DNA from: an uncultured Elusimicrobium sp.
GTDB lineage: Bacteria; Elusimicrobiota; Elusimicrobia; Elusimicrobiales; Elusimicrobiaceae
Assembly (NCBI GenBank): GCA_937891135.1
Contig: CALAFB010000004.1
Span: 67,701 to 131,700, forward strand
Reading direction: 5' to 3'
Length of the DNA stretch: 64,000 bases
Each line of letters begins with the position of its first letter. Within the stretch, counting starts at the first letter, position 1. The notes beneath the pieces are model-generated. The model made no database searches and was not told where the DNA came from. It worked only from the letters and a program-made list of their open reading frames with translations. Of this stretch, positions 16,312-23,686 are shown in pieces. A program made the position numbers and the translations under genes.

Positions 16312-16815
16312 ATGAAAAATGCAGTAAAAAATAGTTATTTCACGAAAGGTTTTACGCTGATTGAACTTTTAGTCGGGGTACTCATCATTGGCATTTTAGC
16401 CGCGGTGGCCCTGCCGCAATACCAATTAGCCGTAGAAAAATCCCGCGGGATAGAAGTACTTAATTTTTTACGCACAGTTTTACAAGCAGAACAGATTTAT
16501 TATTTAGCCAACGGAACAACAACCGCTGATTGGGCTGCATTAGAGATGGATTTTCCTGCCGCACAAGGCACTCGGTTTACTATTAAAGATACAACGTATT
16601 CTATCAATATGAAAGATAGTCTGCCTGTGAGTTTAACAGGCATAAGAACCTACCAATCTCAAACTTATATTTTACAAGCTAACTTTAATAACCCTAAGAC
16701 TGAGTGGAAAATAGTTTGTGCTGCTGAAGAAGGAAACAATTTTTGCCAGTTGTTAGGATTTTCTGCGGTTCCGTACACAACGGGCGGATATGGTAATTAT
16801 TACCAATATAAATAA
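16312..16815 (+). CDS. Type IV pilin-like protein C
   Basis: A 167-residue prepilin with a 13-residue leader (MKNAVKNSYFTKG) before FTLIELLVG, Glu5 present, then the helix [24 protein letters not shown]. The C-terminal part differs from all other pilins here; it has two Cys (IVCAAEEGNNFC) and a Gly/Tyr-rich end. ATG 16312 is preferred over an upstream in-frame ATG at 16282 because TTAGGAG is correctly spaced and the leader is of normal length. Own promoter and leader RNA. Confidence 0.9.
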   Translation: MKNAVKNSYFTKGFTLIELLVGVLIIGILAAVALPQYQLAVEKSRGIEVLNFLRTVLQAEQIYYLANGTTTADWAALEMDFPAAQGTRFTIKDTTYSINMKDSLPVSLTGIRTYQSQTYILQANFNNPKTEWKIVCAAEEGNNFCQLLGFSAVPYTTGGYGNYYQYK

Positions 16816-16845
16816 TTGTAAAAAACCGTTTGTAGATTTTATAAA

Positions 16846-16873
16846 GGGGGCAAGTGCTAAAACTTGCCCCCTT
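16846..16873. terminator. Bidirectional terminator between pilin C and gcvPB
   Basis: A 10-bp perfect stem GGGGGCAAGT/ACTTGCCCCC (16846-16855 with 16862-16871) and 6-nt loop. On the minus strand it is followed by TTTATAAAAT, suiting the end of gcvPB; on the plus strand by only TT. Confidence 0.8.
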
Positions 16874-16886
16874 CCATACTAAATAC

Positions 16887-18335
16887 TTACCACCGCAAGT
16901 TCGGTTGCCGCGCGGCACTTACTTCATCAATCCGTTTGACGGGTTGATGGTGCGGGGCTTCCTTCACTACCTGCGGGCCCGTTTGGATTTCCTGATAGAT
17001 TTGTTCCATAGCGGTTACAAATGCATCCAGCATCTCTTTATTTTCCGTTTCCGTTGGCTCTACCATGAGAGCCTCCGGCACAATGAGCGGGAAATAAATC
17101 GTCGGCGCGTAAAACCCGTAGTCTAAGAGGCGTTTTGCAATATCGGACGTATGCACCCCGGTGGTATGCGGGTCCGGCGGGGTCAGCACACACTCGTGCA
17201 TGCAGGTTCTGTCAAAAAACGCATTGAATTTTCCTTTCAAACACGCCCGCACATAATTGGCATTTAAAATGGCGTTTTCGGCAATATTTTTAAGTGTTTT
17301 ACCGTCAAATTGGCGCAAATAACAATATCCGCGGATGATTACTGCCATGTTGCCGTAAAAGGCTTTCATGCGGTTGTTACTTTCCGGGCGGTTATCTGCT
17401 AGCGTATATTTGCCGTCTACATACGATACAATCGGGTGCGGTAAGAACGGGGCTACGTGTTTGGCCGCCCCTACAGGCCCGGAACCCGGGCCGCCGCCCC
17501 CGTGCGGAGCTGCAAATGTTTTATGCAAGTTTAAGTGCATAATATCTACGCCAAAATCAGCCGGTTTGGCTAGACCGATGAGCGCATTAAAATTCGCTCC
17601 GTCCATATAAAGTAGGGCTCCTACGCTGTGAACCAGTTCGGCAATTTTTTTAATGTCCGGTTCAAAAAGCCCGACGGTATTTGGTACGGTTAGCATAACA
17701 ACGGCTGTTTTTTCAGATAATGCCGCTTTTAGGGCTTCTTTATCTACGCAGCCGTTCGGAGCGGATTTAATATTTACCACGTGATACCCCGCCATATTGG
17801 CGGTAGCCGGGTTGGTGCCGTGGGCAGTATCGGGCACGATCACTTCGCAGCGGCCTTTATCGCCCTGGGCATCATGATAGGCCCGTGCGGTTAAAATACC
17901 GGTTAATTCTCCGTGTGCTCCGGCAGCGGGTTGCAACGTAAAAGCCGCTAACCCGGTAATTTCTTTTAAAAATTCCTGCAAGTGATACGCCAGTTCCAAC
18001 GTACCCTGTACGGCACTTTCCGGCGCAAACGGATGGGCAGTAGCAAACCCTGGCAATACACTTAACGTATCATAGGCTTTGGGGTTGTACTTCATCGTGC
18101 ACGACCCTAGCGGATAGAACTGGGCATCTAAACTGTAATTCTCTTGGGAAAGCCGCGTAAAATGCCGTACGGTGTCAAACTCGCTAAGTTCCGGAAGTTT
18201 GGGACTATCTTTGCGTAAATAATTGGCAGGTAAATACGCGGCCACGTGTTTTTGGACCGTTTCAAAACGTATACCACGGCGGCCCGGGCGGGATTTTTCT
18301 ATAGAAAGTTCGCTCTGTTTCAAAATTTCTTGCAT
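16887..18335 (-). CDS. gcvPB: Glycine dehydrogenase (decarboxylating) subunit 2
   Basis: C-terminal half of the P-protein of the glycine cleavage system, 482 residues. It carries the PLP site: the Lys of HLNLHKTFAAPHGGGGPG (near residue 270) forms the Schiff base. Together with GcvPA it decarboxylates glycine and passes the aminomethyl group to lipoylated GcvH. The start lies directly after the gcvPA stop (1 nt gap). The split P-protein is the usual form in many bacteria. Confidence 0.96.
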   Translation of the reverse strand: MQEILKQSELSIEKSRPGRRGIRFETVQKHVAAYLPANYLRKDSPKLPELSEFDTVRHFTRLSQENYSLDAQFYPLGSCTMKYNPKAYDTLSVLPGFATAHPFAPESAVQGTLELAYHLQEFLKEITGLAAFTLQPAAGAHGELTGILTARAYHDAQGDKGRCEVIVPDTAHGTNPATANMAGYHVVNIKSAPNGCVDKEALKAALSEKTAVVMLTVPNTVGLFEPDIKKIAELVHSVGALLYMDGANFNALIGLAKPADFGVDIMHLNLHKTFAAPHGGGGPGSGPVGAAKHVAPFLPHPIVSYVDGKYTLADNRPESNNRMKAFYGNMAVIIRGYCYLRQFDGKTLKNIAENAILNANYVRACLKGKFNAFFDRTCMHECVLTPPDPHTTGVHTSDIAKRLLDYGFYAPTIYFPLIVPEALMVEPTETENKEMLDAFVTAMEQIYQEIQTGPQVVKEAPHHQPVKRIDEVSAARQPNLRW

Positions 18336-18336
18336 C

Positions 18337-19662
18337 TTACAACCCCCTCAAGGCCGTTGTATAAGCCTGTAAATCCTCTTCCGTGCGTAGTTCGGTAACG
18401 CACACTAATAGGCAGTTTGTCATTTGCGGGCAACATTGACCCAGGTCATACCCGGCGGCAATGCCTTGCTGTTCCAGCGCACTAATTATTTGCGCAGCCG
18501 GACGCGGGCAAGTAACCACAAACTCGTTAAAAAACGCGGCCCCTGTACCGGCTTTGAAACCCGGTACCTGGTTAATACGTTCCGCTAATTGGTGGGCGCG
18601 CTCCACATTTAGTTCCGCTACCTCCTTTAACCCTTGCGGCCCTAACAGTGTTAAATAAATGACCGCATTTAAAGCACACAGGGCTTCATTGGAACAAATG
18701 TTAGAGGCGGCTTTTTCGCGCCGGATATGTTGTTCGCGCGCTTGCAGCGTAAGCACAAAAGCACGTTTGCCGTCTTTATCTTGGGCGATACCTACTAAGC
18801 GGCCCGGCAGTTGACGTACATAGGCTTTTTTAGCCGTTAAAACACCCAGCCCCGGCCCGCCAAAACTAACGGGATTGCCAAGCGGCTGGCCTTCACATAC
18901 GGCAAAGTCTGCGTTATATTCCCCAGGGGTTTGTACTACACCCAATGAAATGGGATTTACGACAGCCACCAGTAACGCTCCCGCCGCGTGAACGGCTTCG
19001 GAAACAGCTTGTGCTTCTTCCAAATTCCCTAAAAAGTTAGGGGTTTGTAAAATAAAACAAGCTGTTTTGTCAGATAGTTGGTCTTTTAAATCGGGTAAAG
19101 ATAACGTCCCGTTTTGTTGTACTTTGGCTTCCGTAAGGGTAATACCCATGTGGCGCGTATACGTTTGTAATACTTCTTTATAATGCGGATGTAAGAGCGT
19201 AGAAATGATTATTTCGCTGCGGTCCGTAATACGGCAAGCGGCCAGGGCAGCTTCCGTCATGGCAGTAGCACCGTCGTAATGAGAGGCGGTGGCTACGTCC
19301 ATACCCATTAACGCGCACATACAACTTTGAAATTCGTAAATGGTTTGCAGCGTACCCTGGCTGGCTTCGGCCTGGTACGGTGTATAGGCGGTTAAAAATT
19401 CGCCGCGGCTGGAAAGAGCCGGAACTGCCGCCGGGATAAAATGTTCATACATACCTGCGCCGATAAAATTTTTTAAAGATTTATTTTTAGCGGCTAAGGC
19501 ATGTAAATGGGCGGTTAATTCCTGCTCCGTCAAAGCAGCAGGTAACTTAAACGCCGGGTATAAGAATTTTTCAGGAATTTGGGCAAGCAGCTCTTGAATA
19601 TCTTTTGCACCGATTTTGGCAAGCATTTGCTGCTGGTCTTCTTTCGTATGGGGAATAAACAT
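18337..19662 (-). CDS. gcvPA: Glycine dehydrogenase (decarboxylating) subunit 1
   Basis: N-terminal half of the split P-protein, 441 residues, beginning MFIPHTKEDQQQMLAKIG and containing FIGAGMYEHFIPAAV and YTPYQAEASQGTLQTIYEFQ, both typical of GcvPA. Heterodimer partner of GcvPB. A strong hairpin with a T-run sits just upstream of its ribosome site (AAAGGAG), between gcvH and gcvPA, and may lower P-protein expression relative to T and H. Confidence 0.96.
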   Translation of the reverse strand: MFIPHTKEDQQQMLAKIGAKDIQELLAQIPEKFLYPAFKLPAALTEQELTAHLHALAAKNKSLKNFIGAGMYEHFIPAAVPALSSRGEFLTAYTPYQAEASQGTLQTIYEFQSCMCALMGMDVATASHYDGATAMTEAALAACRITDRSEIIISTLLHPHYKEVLQTYTRHMGITLTEAKVQQNGTLSLPDLKDQLSDKTACFILQTPNFLGNLEEAQAVSEAVHAAGALLVAVVNPISLGVVQTPGEYNADFAVCEGQPLGNPVSFGGPGLGVLTAKKAYVRQLPGRLVGIAQDKDGKRAFVLTLQAREQHIRREKAASNICSNEALCALNAVIYLTLLGPQGLKEVAELNVERAHQLAERINQVPGFKAGTGAAFFNEFVVTCPRPAAQIISALEQQGIAAGYDLGQCCPQMTNCLLVCVTELRTEEDLQAYTTALRGL

Positions 19663-19675
19663 AAGACTCCTTTAT

Positions 19676-19702
19676 AAAAAAATCCCCCGCATAAGGCGGG
19701 GG
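19676..19702 (-). terminator. Internal terminator between gcvH and gcvPA
   Basis: On the minus strand CCCCCGC/GCGGGGG (19684-19690 with 19696-19702) is followed by A and seven T (19676-19682). The gcvPA ribosome site begins only a few bases later. A strong intrinsic terminator inside an operon suggests partial read-through or attenuation. Confidence 0.7.
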
Positions 19703-19710
19703 CGTAAGAT

Positions 19711-20091
19711 TTATTTGCCAATCGTAGCGTTATAGGCGGCTAGGTCTAAGAGCGCGTCTACTTCGGCCGGGTTGGCCATTTTAATTTTAAACAGCCAGCC
19801 TGCGGCGTGCGGTTCGCGATTGACGAGTGCCGGGTCCGCGTTTAACGCTTCGTTCACAGCGACAATTTCGCCGGAAACGGGCGCATAAATTTCGCTAGCG
19901 GACTTGACCGATTCAATCACACAGCAATTTTCACCCGCTTTGACGACACGGCCTACTTTGGGTAAATCCACAAATACAATATCGCTGATTTCTTCTTGCG
20001 CGTGGTTGGAAATACCGACGACGGCATTTTCTCCTTCCACAAACGCCCATTCATGGGTTTTTAAAAAACGGCAATTCTCTTCGTTATACAT
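19711..20091 (-). CDS. gcvH: Glycine cleavage system H protein
   Basis: A 126-residue lipoyl carrier protein. Lys63 in VIESVKSASEIYAP is the lipoylation site. It shuttles the aminomethyl intermediate between P, T and L proteins. The AGGAGTAACT ribosome site lies just after the gcvT stop. A lipoate ligase gene is at 26657-27352, about 6 kb away. Confidence 0.97.
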   Translation of the reverse strand: MYNEENCRFLKTHEWAFVEGENAVVGISNHAQEEISDIVFVDLPKVGRVVKAGENCCVIESVKSASEIYAPVSGEIVAVNEALNADPALVNREPHAAGWLFKIKMANPAEVDALLDLAAYNATIGK

Positions 20092-20100
20092 AGTTACTCC

Positions 20101-21177
20101 TTATACTCTGTTTTTATAAAACGGTGTTTTGACTACTTCGGCGGGTACTTTGCGGCCGTGGATTTCTATTTCCACTTCCGCACCGACGGCAATTTCGCTA
20201 GCAACATATCCCACGGCAATCCCTTTAAATAAGGGGGAATAGGTTCCGCTGGTAAGCGTGCCGGCTTCTTTACCTTGATAAAATACTTTGCATCCTTCAC
20301 GCGGCACACCGGGGGTTTTGAGTTTAAAGGCTTTCAACTGGGTTTTAAAACCCGCGGCCTTTTTGGCTTCCAGGGCGGCTTTACCAATGAAATTTTCTTT
20401 GGAAAGTTTAACCACCCAACCGCAGCCCGCTTCATACGGGGTTTTGGTTTGGTTGGCATCGGCCCCGTTTAAGAGGTACCCGGCTTCCAGGCGCAGTACG
20501 TCGCGCGCACCTAAACCGCACGGCTTCACGCCCAGTTTCAATAGTGCGTTCCATAACGCTTCTATTTGGCCATTAGGCAGCATAATTTCTACGCCGTCCT
20601 CGCCGGTGTAACCCGTACGGGTAATGTAGCCTTTTGCGCCGAAAAGTTCAATTTCTTTTATGTGAAAGCGCGGCAAATTGAGCACGCCGGGCAAGATTTT
20701 GTCCGCCACGCTTACGGCGTGCGGGCCTTGCAGGGCAATCATCCCCCAGCGATCGCTTTCATTACTGACTTGCACGTTAAAGGCGGCTGCCTGCTTGGTA
20801 AGCCATGCAAAATCTTCGTCTACGCACGCGGCATTGACGACGACTAAAAATTCTTCTAAAGACAAACAAAACGCAATCGCGTCATCAATAATCGTGCCTT
20901 GCTCGGTAAGCATATGAAAATAGGTTCCGGCGGAAGCGTCGCTTTTAATAATATTGCAACTGACGTATTGCAAGAGGTGCAAGGCCTCTTTGCCGACAAT
21001 ACGGATTTGCCCCATGTGGGACACATCAAACATCCCGCAGTCTTCGCGCACGGCTTTGTGCTCGGCAATAATGCTGTCAAACTGGACGGGCAAGAGCCAC
21101 CCGTGGAAATCTACCATTTTTCCGCCGGCTTGTTCGCACGCGGCGCACAGGGCGGTTTTTTTAAGTGTATGTGTCAT
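20101..21177 (-). CDS. gcvT: Glycine cleavage system T protein (aminomethyltransferase)
   Basis: A 358-residue enzyme that releases ammonia from the H-protein-bound aminomethyl group and gives methylene-THF. Typical segments: FHGWLLPVQFDSIIAEHKAVRED, MFDVSHMGQI, GYTGEDGVEI and GLGARDVLRLEAGY. ATG 21177 matches the family start; upstream there is no convincing Shine-Dalgarno, and a TATACAAT box lies about 5-12 nt before the ATG, so initiation may be leaderless or depend on read-through from pilin E. First gene of gcvT-gcvH-gcvPA-gcvPB. Confidence 0.95.
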   Translation of the reverse strand: MTHTLKKTALCAACEQAGGKMVDFHGWLLPVQFDSIIAEHKAVREDCGMFDVSHMGQIRIVGKEALHLLQYVSCNIIKSDASAGTYFHMLTEQGTIIDDAIAFCLSLEEFLVVVNAACVDEDFAWLTKQAAAFNVQVSNESDRWGMIALQGPHAVSVADKILPGVLNLPRFHIKEIELFGAKGYITRTGYTGEDGVEIMLPNGQIEALWNALLKLGVKPCGLGARDVLRLEAGYLLNGADANQTKTPYEAGCGWVVKLSKENFIGKAALEAKKAAGFKTQLKAFKLKTPGVPREGCKVFYQGKEAGTLTSGTYSPLFKGIAVGYVASEIAVGAEVEIEIHGRKVPAEVVKTPFYKNRV

Positions 21178-21236
21178 ATTTTCATTGTATAAAAAACCGC
21201 CCCAGAAGTCTATGTATCCGGAAAGATTTCTCCCGT

Positions 21237-21674
21237 TTAGAAAGGAACTACCCACCCTTCTCCGTCATACCCGTTTTCCAAATTTCCGGTCCAATCACTA
21301 AGAAGGGAATTTTCTATACCCAGGGCATCTCCACTAATGAAACACAAGTCCGCGTTGCATACGGCCTCCCAATCAACGTATTTTGTGTGACAATGGTGTT
21401 CAGTACATCCTTCCCAAGGGATGTCAATATCTAAGGTTCCATTCGCTCCCGTTCCCAAGAAAATAGTATTGCTTTGCGGAAGTCCATTTTCCAATACCCA
21501 TACATCAATGGCTTTGGACAACGTATTAAGCACTAGTTCCTCGCCAGAAATACGGCTTTTTTCCACGGCTTTTTGGTACTGCGGGAGTGCAACCGCCGCT
21601 AAAATACCGATGATTAAAACTACTACTAACAACTCAATAAGCGTGAAACCTCGCCAGGTGTTTGGTTGATTCAT
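21237..21674 (-). CDS. Type IV pilin-like protein E
   Basis: A 145-residue prepilin with a 9-residue leader (MNQPNTWRG) before FTLIELLVV, Glu5 present, and the helix [24 protein letters not shown]. The C-terminal part is unique, acidic, with four Cys (CTEHHC, CNADLC) that could form disulfides. It lies between the RlmI-type gene and gcvT, all on the minus strand, so it may share transcripts with both. GAGGAAA ribosome site. Confidence 0.9.
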   Translation of the reverse strand: MNQPNTWRGFTLIELLVVVLIIGILAAVALPQYQKAVEKSRISGEELVLNTLSKAIDVWVLENGLPQSNTIFLGTGANGTLDIDIPWEGCTEHHCHTKYVDWEAVCNADLCFISGDALGIENSLLSDWTGNLENGYDGEGWVVPF

Positions 21675-21707
21675 TTTATGTTTCCTCTTTATAGTTCGGC
21701 CCCGGGG

Positions 21708-21898
21708 TATAAAAACGGACCATTATACCTGGGACAACCAAACCAGCCCAACTATAACAGCCGTAGCCCCCGCCCTTGGGGGCGGGAAACATTCGGAATA
21801 AAAACGCTTGCAATCGTTTTTATGTCCTTTAGCGGCTATTTTGGAGTTTGGTTGTGCGGCGTTCTTACGCCGCCTGATTTTTCCAAAAATAATTTAAC
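21708..21898 (-). ncRNA. Structured pilin leader RNA, copy E
   Basis: Leader of pilin E. Read on the minus strand: ATTTTTGGAA, one hairpin (GCGGCGT/ACGCCGC, 21856-21873) in place of P1 and P2, P3 21846-21855 with 21734-21743 (10 bp, perfect), CCAAAATAGCCG, P4 ATAAAAACG/CGTTTTTAT (21815-21823 with 21798-21806), GAATG, a strong P5 (CGCCCCC arms), ACGGCTGTTAT and GTCCGTTTTT. No clear promoter precedes it, unlike copies A to C; it begins about 40 nt after the stop of the upstream gene. Confidence 0.72.
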
Positions 21899-21938
21899 TT
21901 TGAAATGTTATCGTTTTGTTTGGTACCTCTCCTATTTT

Positions 21939-23111
21939 TTATTTTACTTGAATAAGCGCAAAATGCAAGTATTCCGTTTCCGGCATACCGATTAAAATTG
22001 GGTGGTCCTTCGCCTGTCCGCGCAGTTCTACCAAAACCGCTTGCCGCCCGGCCTTACTGGCCCCCTGACGGATAATATCCACAAACAGTTCGCGCGAAAT
22101 ATGGTGGCTACAGGTAGAAAACGCTAAATAATTACCGGGTTTCATCCCTTCCAACGCCATTTTAACAAGTTTTACGTACAATCCCACCGCTTGCGGCAAG
22201 GCCTTACGGCTTTTGACAAAGGCCGGCGGGTCCAGCAAAATAATATCCGGTTGGTCCGGCAGTTCGCCTTTTTTAAGGGCGGATAATAACCGCTCGGCAT
22301 CATCCCGGTGAAAAACTACTGTGTCGGAAACGCCGTTTAGTTCCGCATTCTTTTGGGCACATGCTACCGCAGCGGCCGAAGAATCACACCCCCATACTTG
22401 GCTGGCCCCGGCCAGGGCTGCGGTAATGCCAAACGAACCGATATACGAATATAAATCCAACACCAGTTTATCTTTAAAATACGGTTTTAAGAAGGCGCGG
22501 TTTTCGCGCTGGTCAAAATAAAATCCGGTTTTTTGCCCGCCGCGAAGCGGAACCAAATACTTAACCCCGTTTTCTTCTATTTCTACTTGGTCGGGCACTT
22601 CCCCAACAATTTCCGGCGTATTCGTGAGCCCTTCTAAAGCACGGAAAGAACTATCGTTTTTGTAATAAATCCCGGTAGGTTTAAAAATTTTTTGAAGGGC
22701 TGCCGTAATTTGCGGTTTTAATTTTTCCATACCGGCTGTTAATACGTCTACTACCAAAATGTCTCCGTATCGGTCCACTACCAATCCGGGCATATGATCC
22801 GCCTCGCCGTAGCACATGCGCCCGTATTTGCGTACCCCGATTTCCTTGCGGTACGCATAGGCATTGTCTAAATTTTCAAACACAAAATCTTCGGGCAGTT
22901 CTTCTTCCCCTTTTTGAAGCAGCCGTACTGCAATTAAACTGTGCGGGTTAAAATATCCATGCCCCACCTGTTTGCCCTCATGGCTGAGTACGCGCACTAA
23001 CGTACCGGGTTCAATGGAGGTATCCAGCCCGTCAATTTCATTGGAAAAAACCCACCAATGTCCGGCGTTTAAGCGGCGTTCTTCTTTAGCCTTGAGTTTA
23101 ACTTCTATCAT
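21939..23111 (-). CDS. rlmI: Class I rRNA large-subunit methyltransferase, RlmI-like
   Basis: A 390-residue SAM-dependent RNA methyltransferase. An N-terminal PUA domain (about 1-75, GHWWVFSNEID) is followed by an EEHEL-like middle and a Rossmann domain (LVLDLYSYIGSFGITAALAGA as motif I, DIILLDPPAFVKS as motif IV, AFSTCSHHIS with the catalytic Cys). E. coli RlmI makes m5C1962 in 23S rRNA. ATG 23111 overlaps the PyrE-like stop (ATGA), indicating coupling. Confidence 0.9.
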   Translation of the reverse strand: MIEVKLKAKEERRLNAGHWWVFSNEIDGLDTSIEPGTLVRVLSHEGKQVGHGYFNPHSLIAVRLLQKGEEELPEDFVFENLDNAYAYRKEIGVRKYGRMCYGEADHMPGLVVDRYGDILVVDVLTAGMEKLKPQITAALQKIFKPTGIYYKNDSSFRALEGLTNTPEIVGEVPDQVEIEENGVKYLVPLRGGQKTGFYFDQRENRAFLKPYFKDKLVLDLYSYIGSFGITAALAGASQVWGCDSSAAAVACAQKNAELNGVSDTVVFHRDDAERLLSALKKGELPDQPDIILLDPPAFVKSRKALPQAVGLYVKLVKMALEGMKPGNYLAFSTCSHHISRELFVDIIRQGASKAGRQAVLVELRGQAKDHPILIGMPETEYLHFALIQVK

Positions 23112-23686
23112 TGGTTCATTTCCTCCATTTCCGTAAACGGCAATTGGGCTGCACAGAGCGGACATTCCGTTGCTGTAAATGTTTGCATCGGGTAGGAAAG
23201 AAGCGCACGCAACGGCACAGTAAGCGGTAAATACCCCATCGAACGGTCTACTAACACCCCTACGCCAATGACGTCCCCTTGGTAGCGGCTTACCAGTTCA
23301 ATCGCCCGGTTAATTTTGCGGCCGGAAACGGCCACGTCATCTACAATGAGCACTTTTTCACCGGGTTTTATAGAGAAATTGTGCTTTAAAATCATTTCGC
23401 CGTTTTCATCTTTAGAAGCAAAAATAGCCCGCGCTCCGCGCACGCGCGCGACCTCCTGCGCTAGTACACTATCAGATGGAGTAAGTGCTAAAATGACCTC
23501 CGCTTTTCGCGTAAATTTATCCGACAGGCACGCCGCAATTTTTTGCGCTAAATGCGGATGCTGTAACAGTAAAGACGTTTGAATATACGTCTGGCTATGA
23601 AAGCCCGAAGGCATCACAAAATGCCCTTCTAAAATGACCCCGTGTTCTTGCAAGAGGCAAAGGATGTCTAGGTTATTTCGTGGCAT
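23108..23686 (-). CDS. pyrE: Orotate phosphoribosyltransferase-like protein
   Basis: A 192-residue type I phosphoribosyltransferase. LLQEHGVILEGHFVMPSGFHSQTYIQ resembles the start of PyrE, and VLIVDDVAVSGRKINRAIEL is the PRPP-binding loop. PyrE makes OMP from orotate and PRPP. A short C-terminal tail carries CPLCAAQLPF, a Cys pair not usual in PyrE. It lies among unrelated genes and overlaps both neighbours. A paralogue with another base specificity is possible. Confidence 0.72.
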   Translation of the reverse strand: MPRNNLDILCLLQEHGVILEGHFVMPSGFHSQTYIQTSLLLQHPHLAQKIAACLSDKFTRKAEVILALTPSDSVLAQEVARVRGARAIFASKDENGEMILKHNFSIKPGEKVLIVDDVAVSGRKINRAIELVSRYQGDVIGVGVLVDRSMGYLPLTVPLRALLSYPMQTFTATECPLCAAQLPFTEMEEMNQ

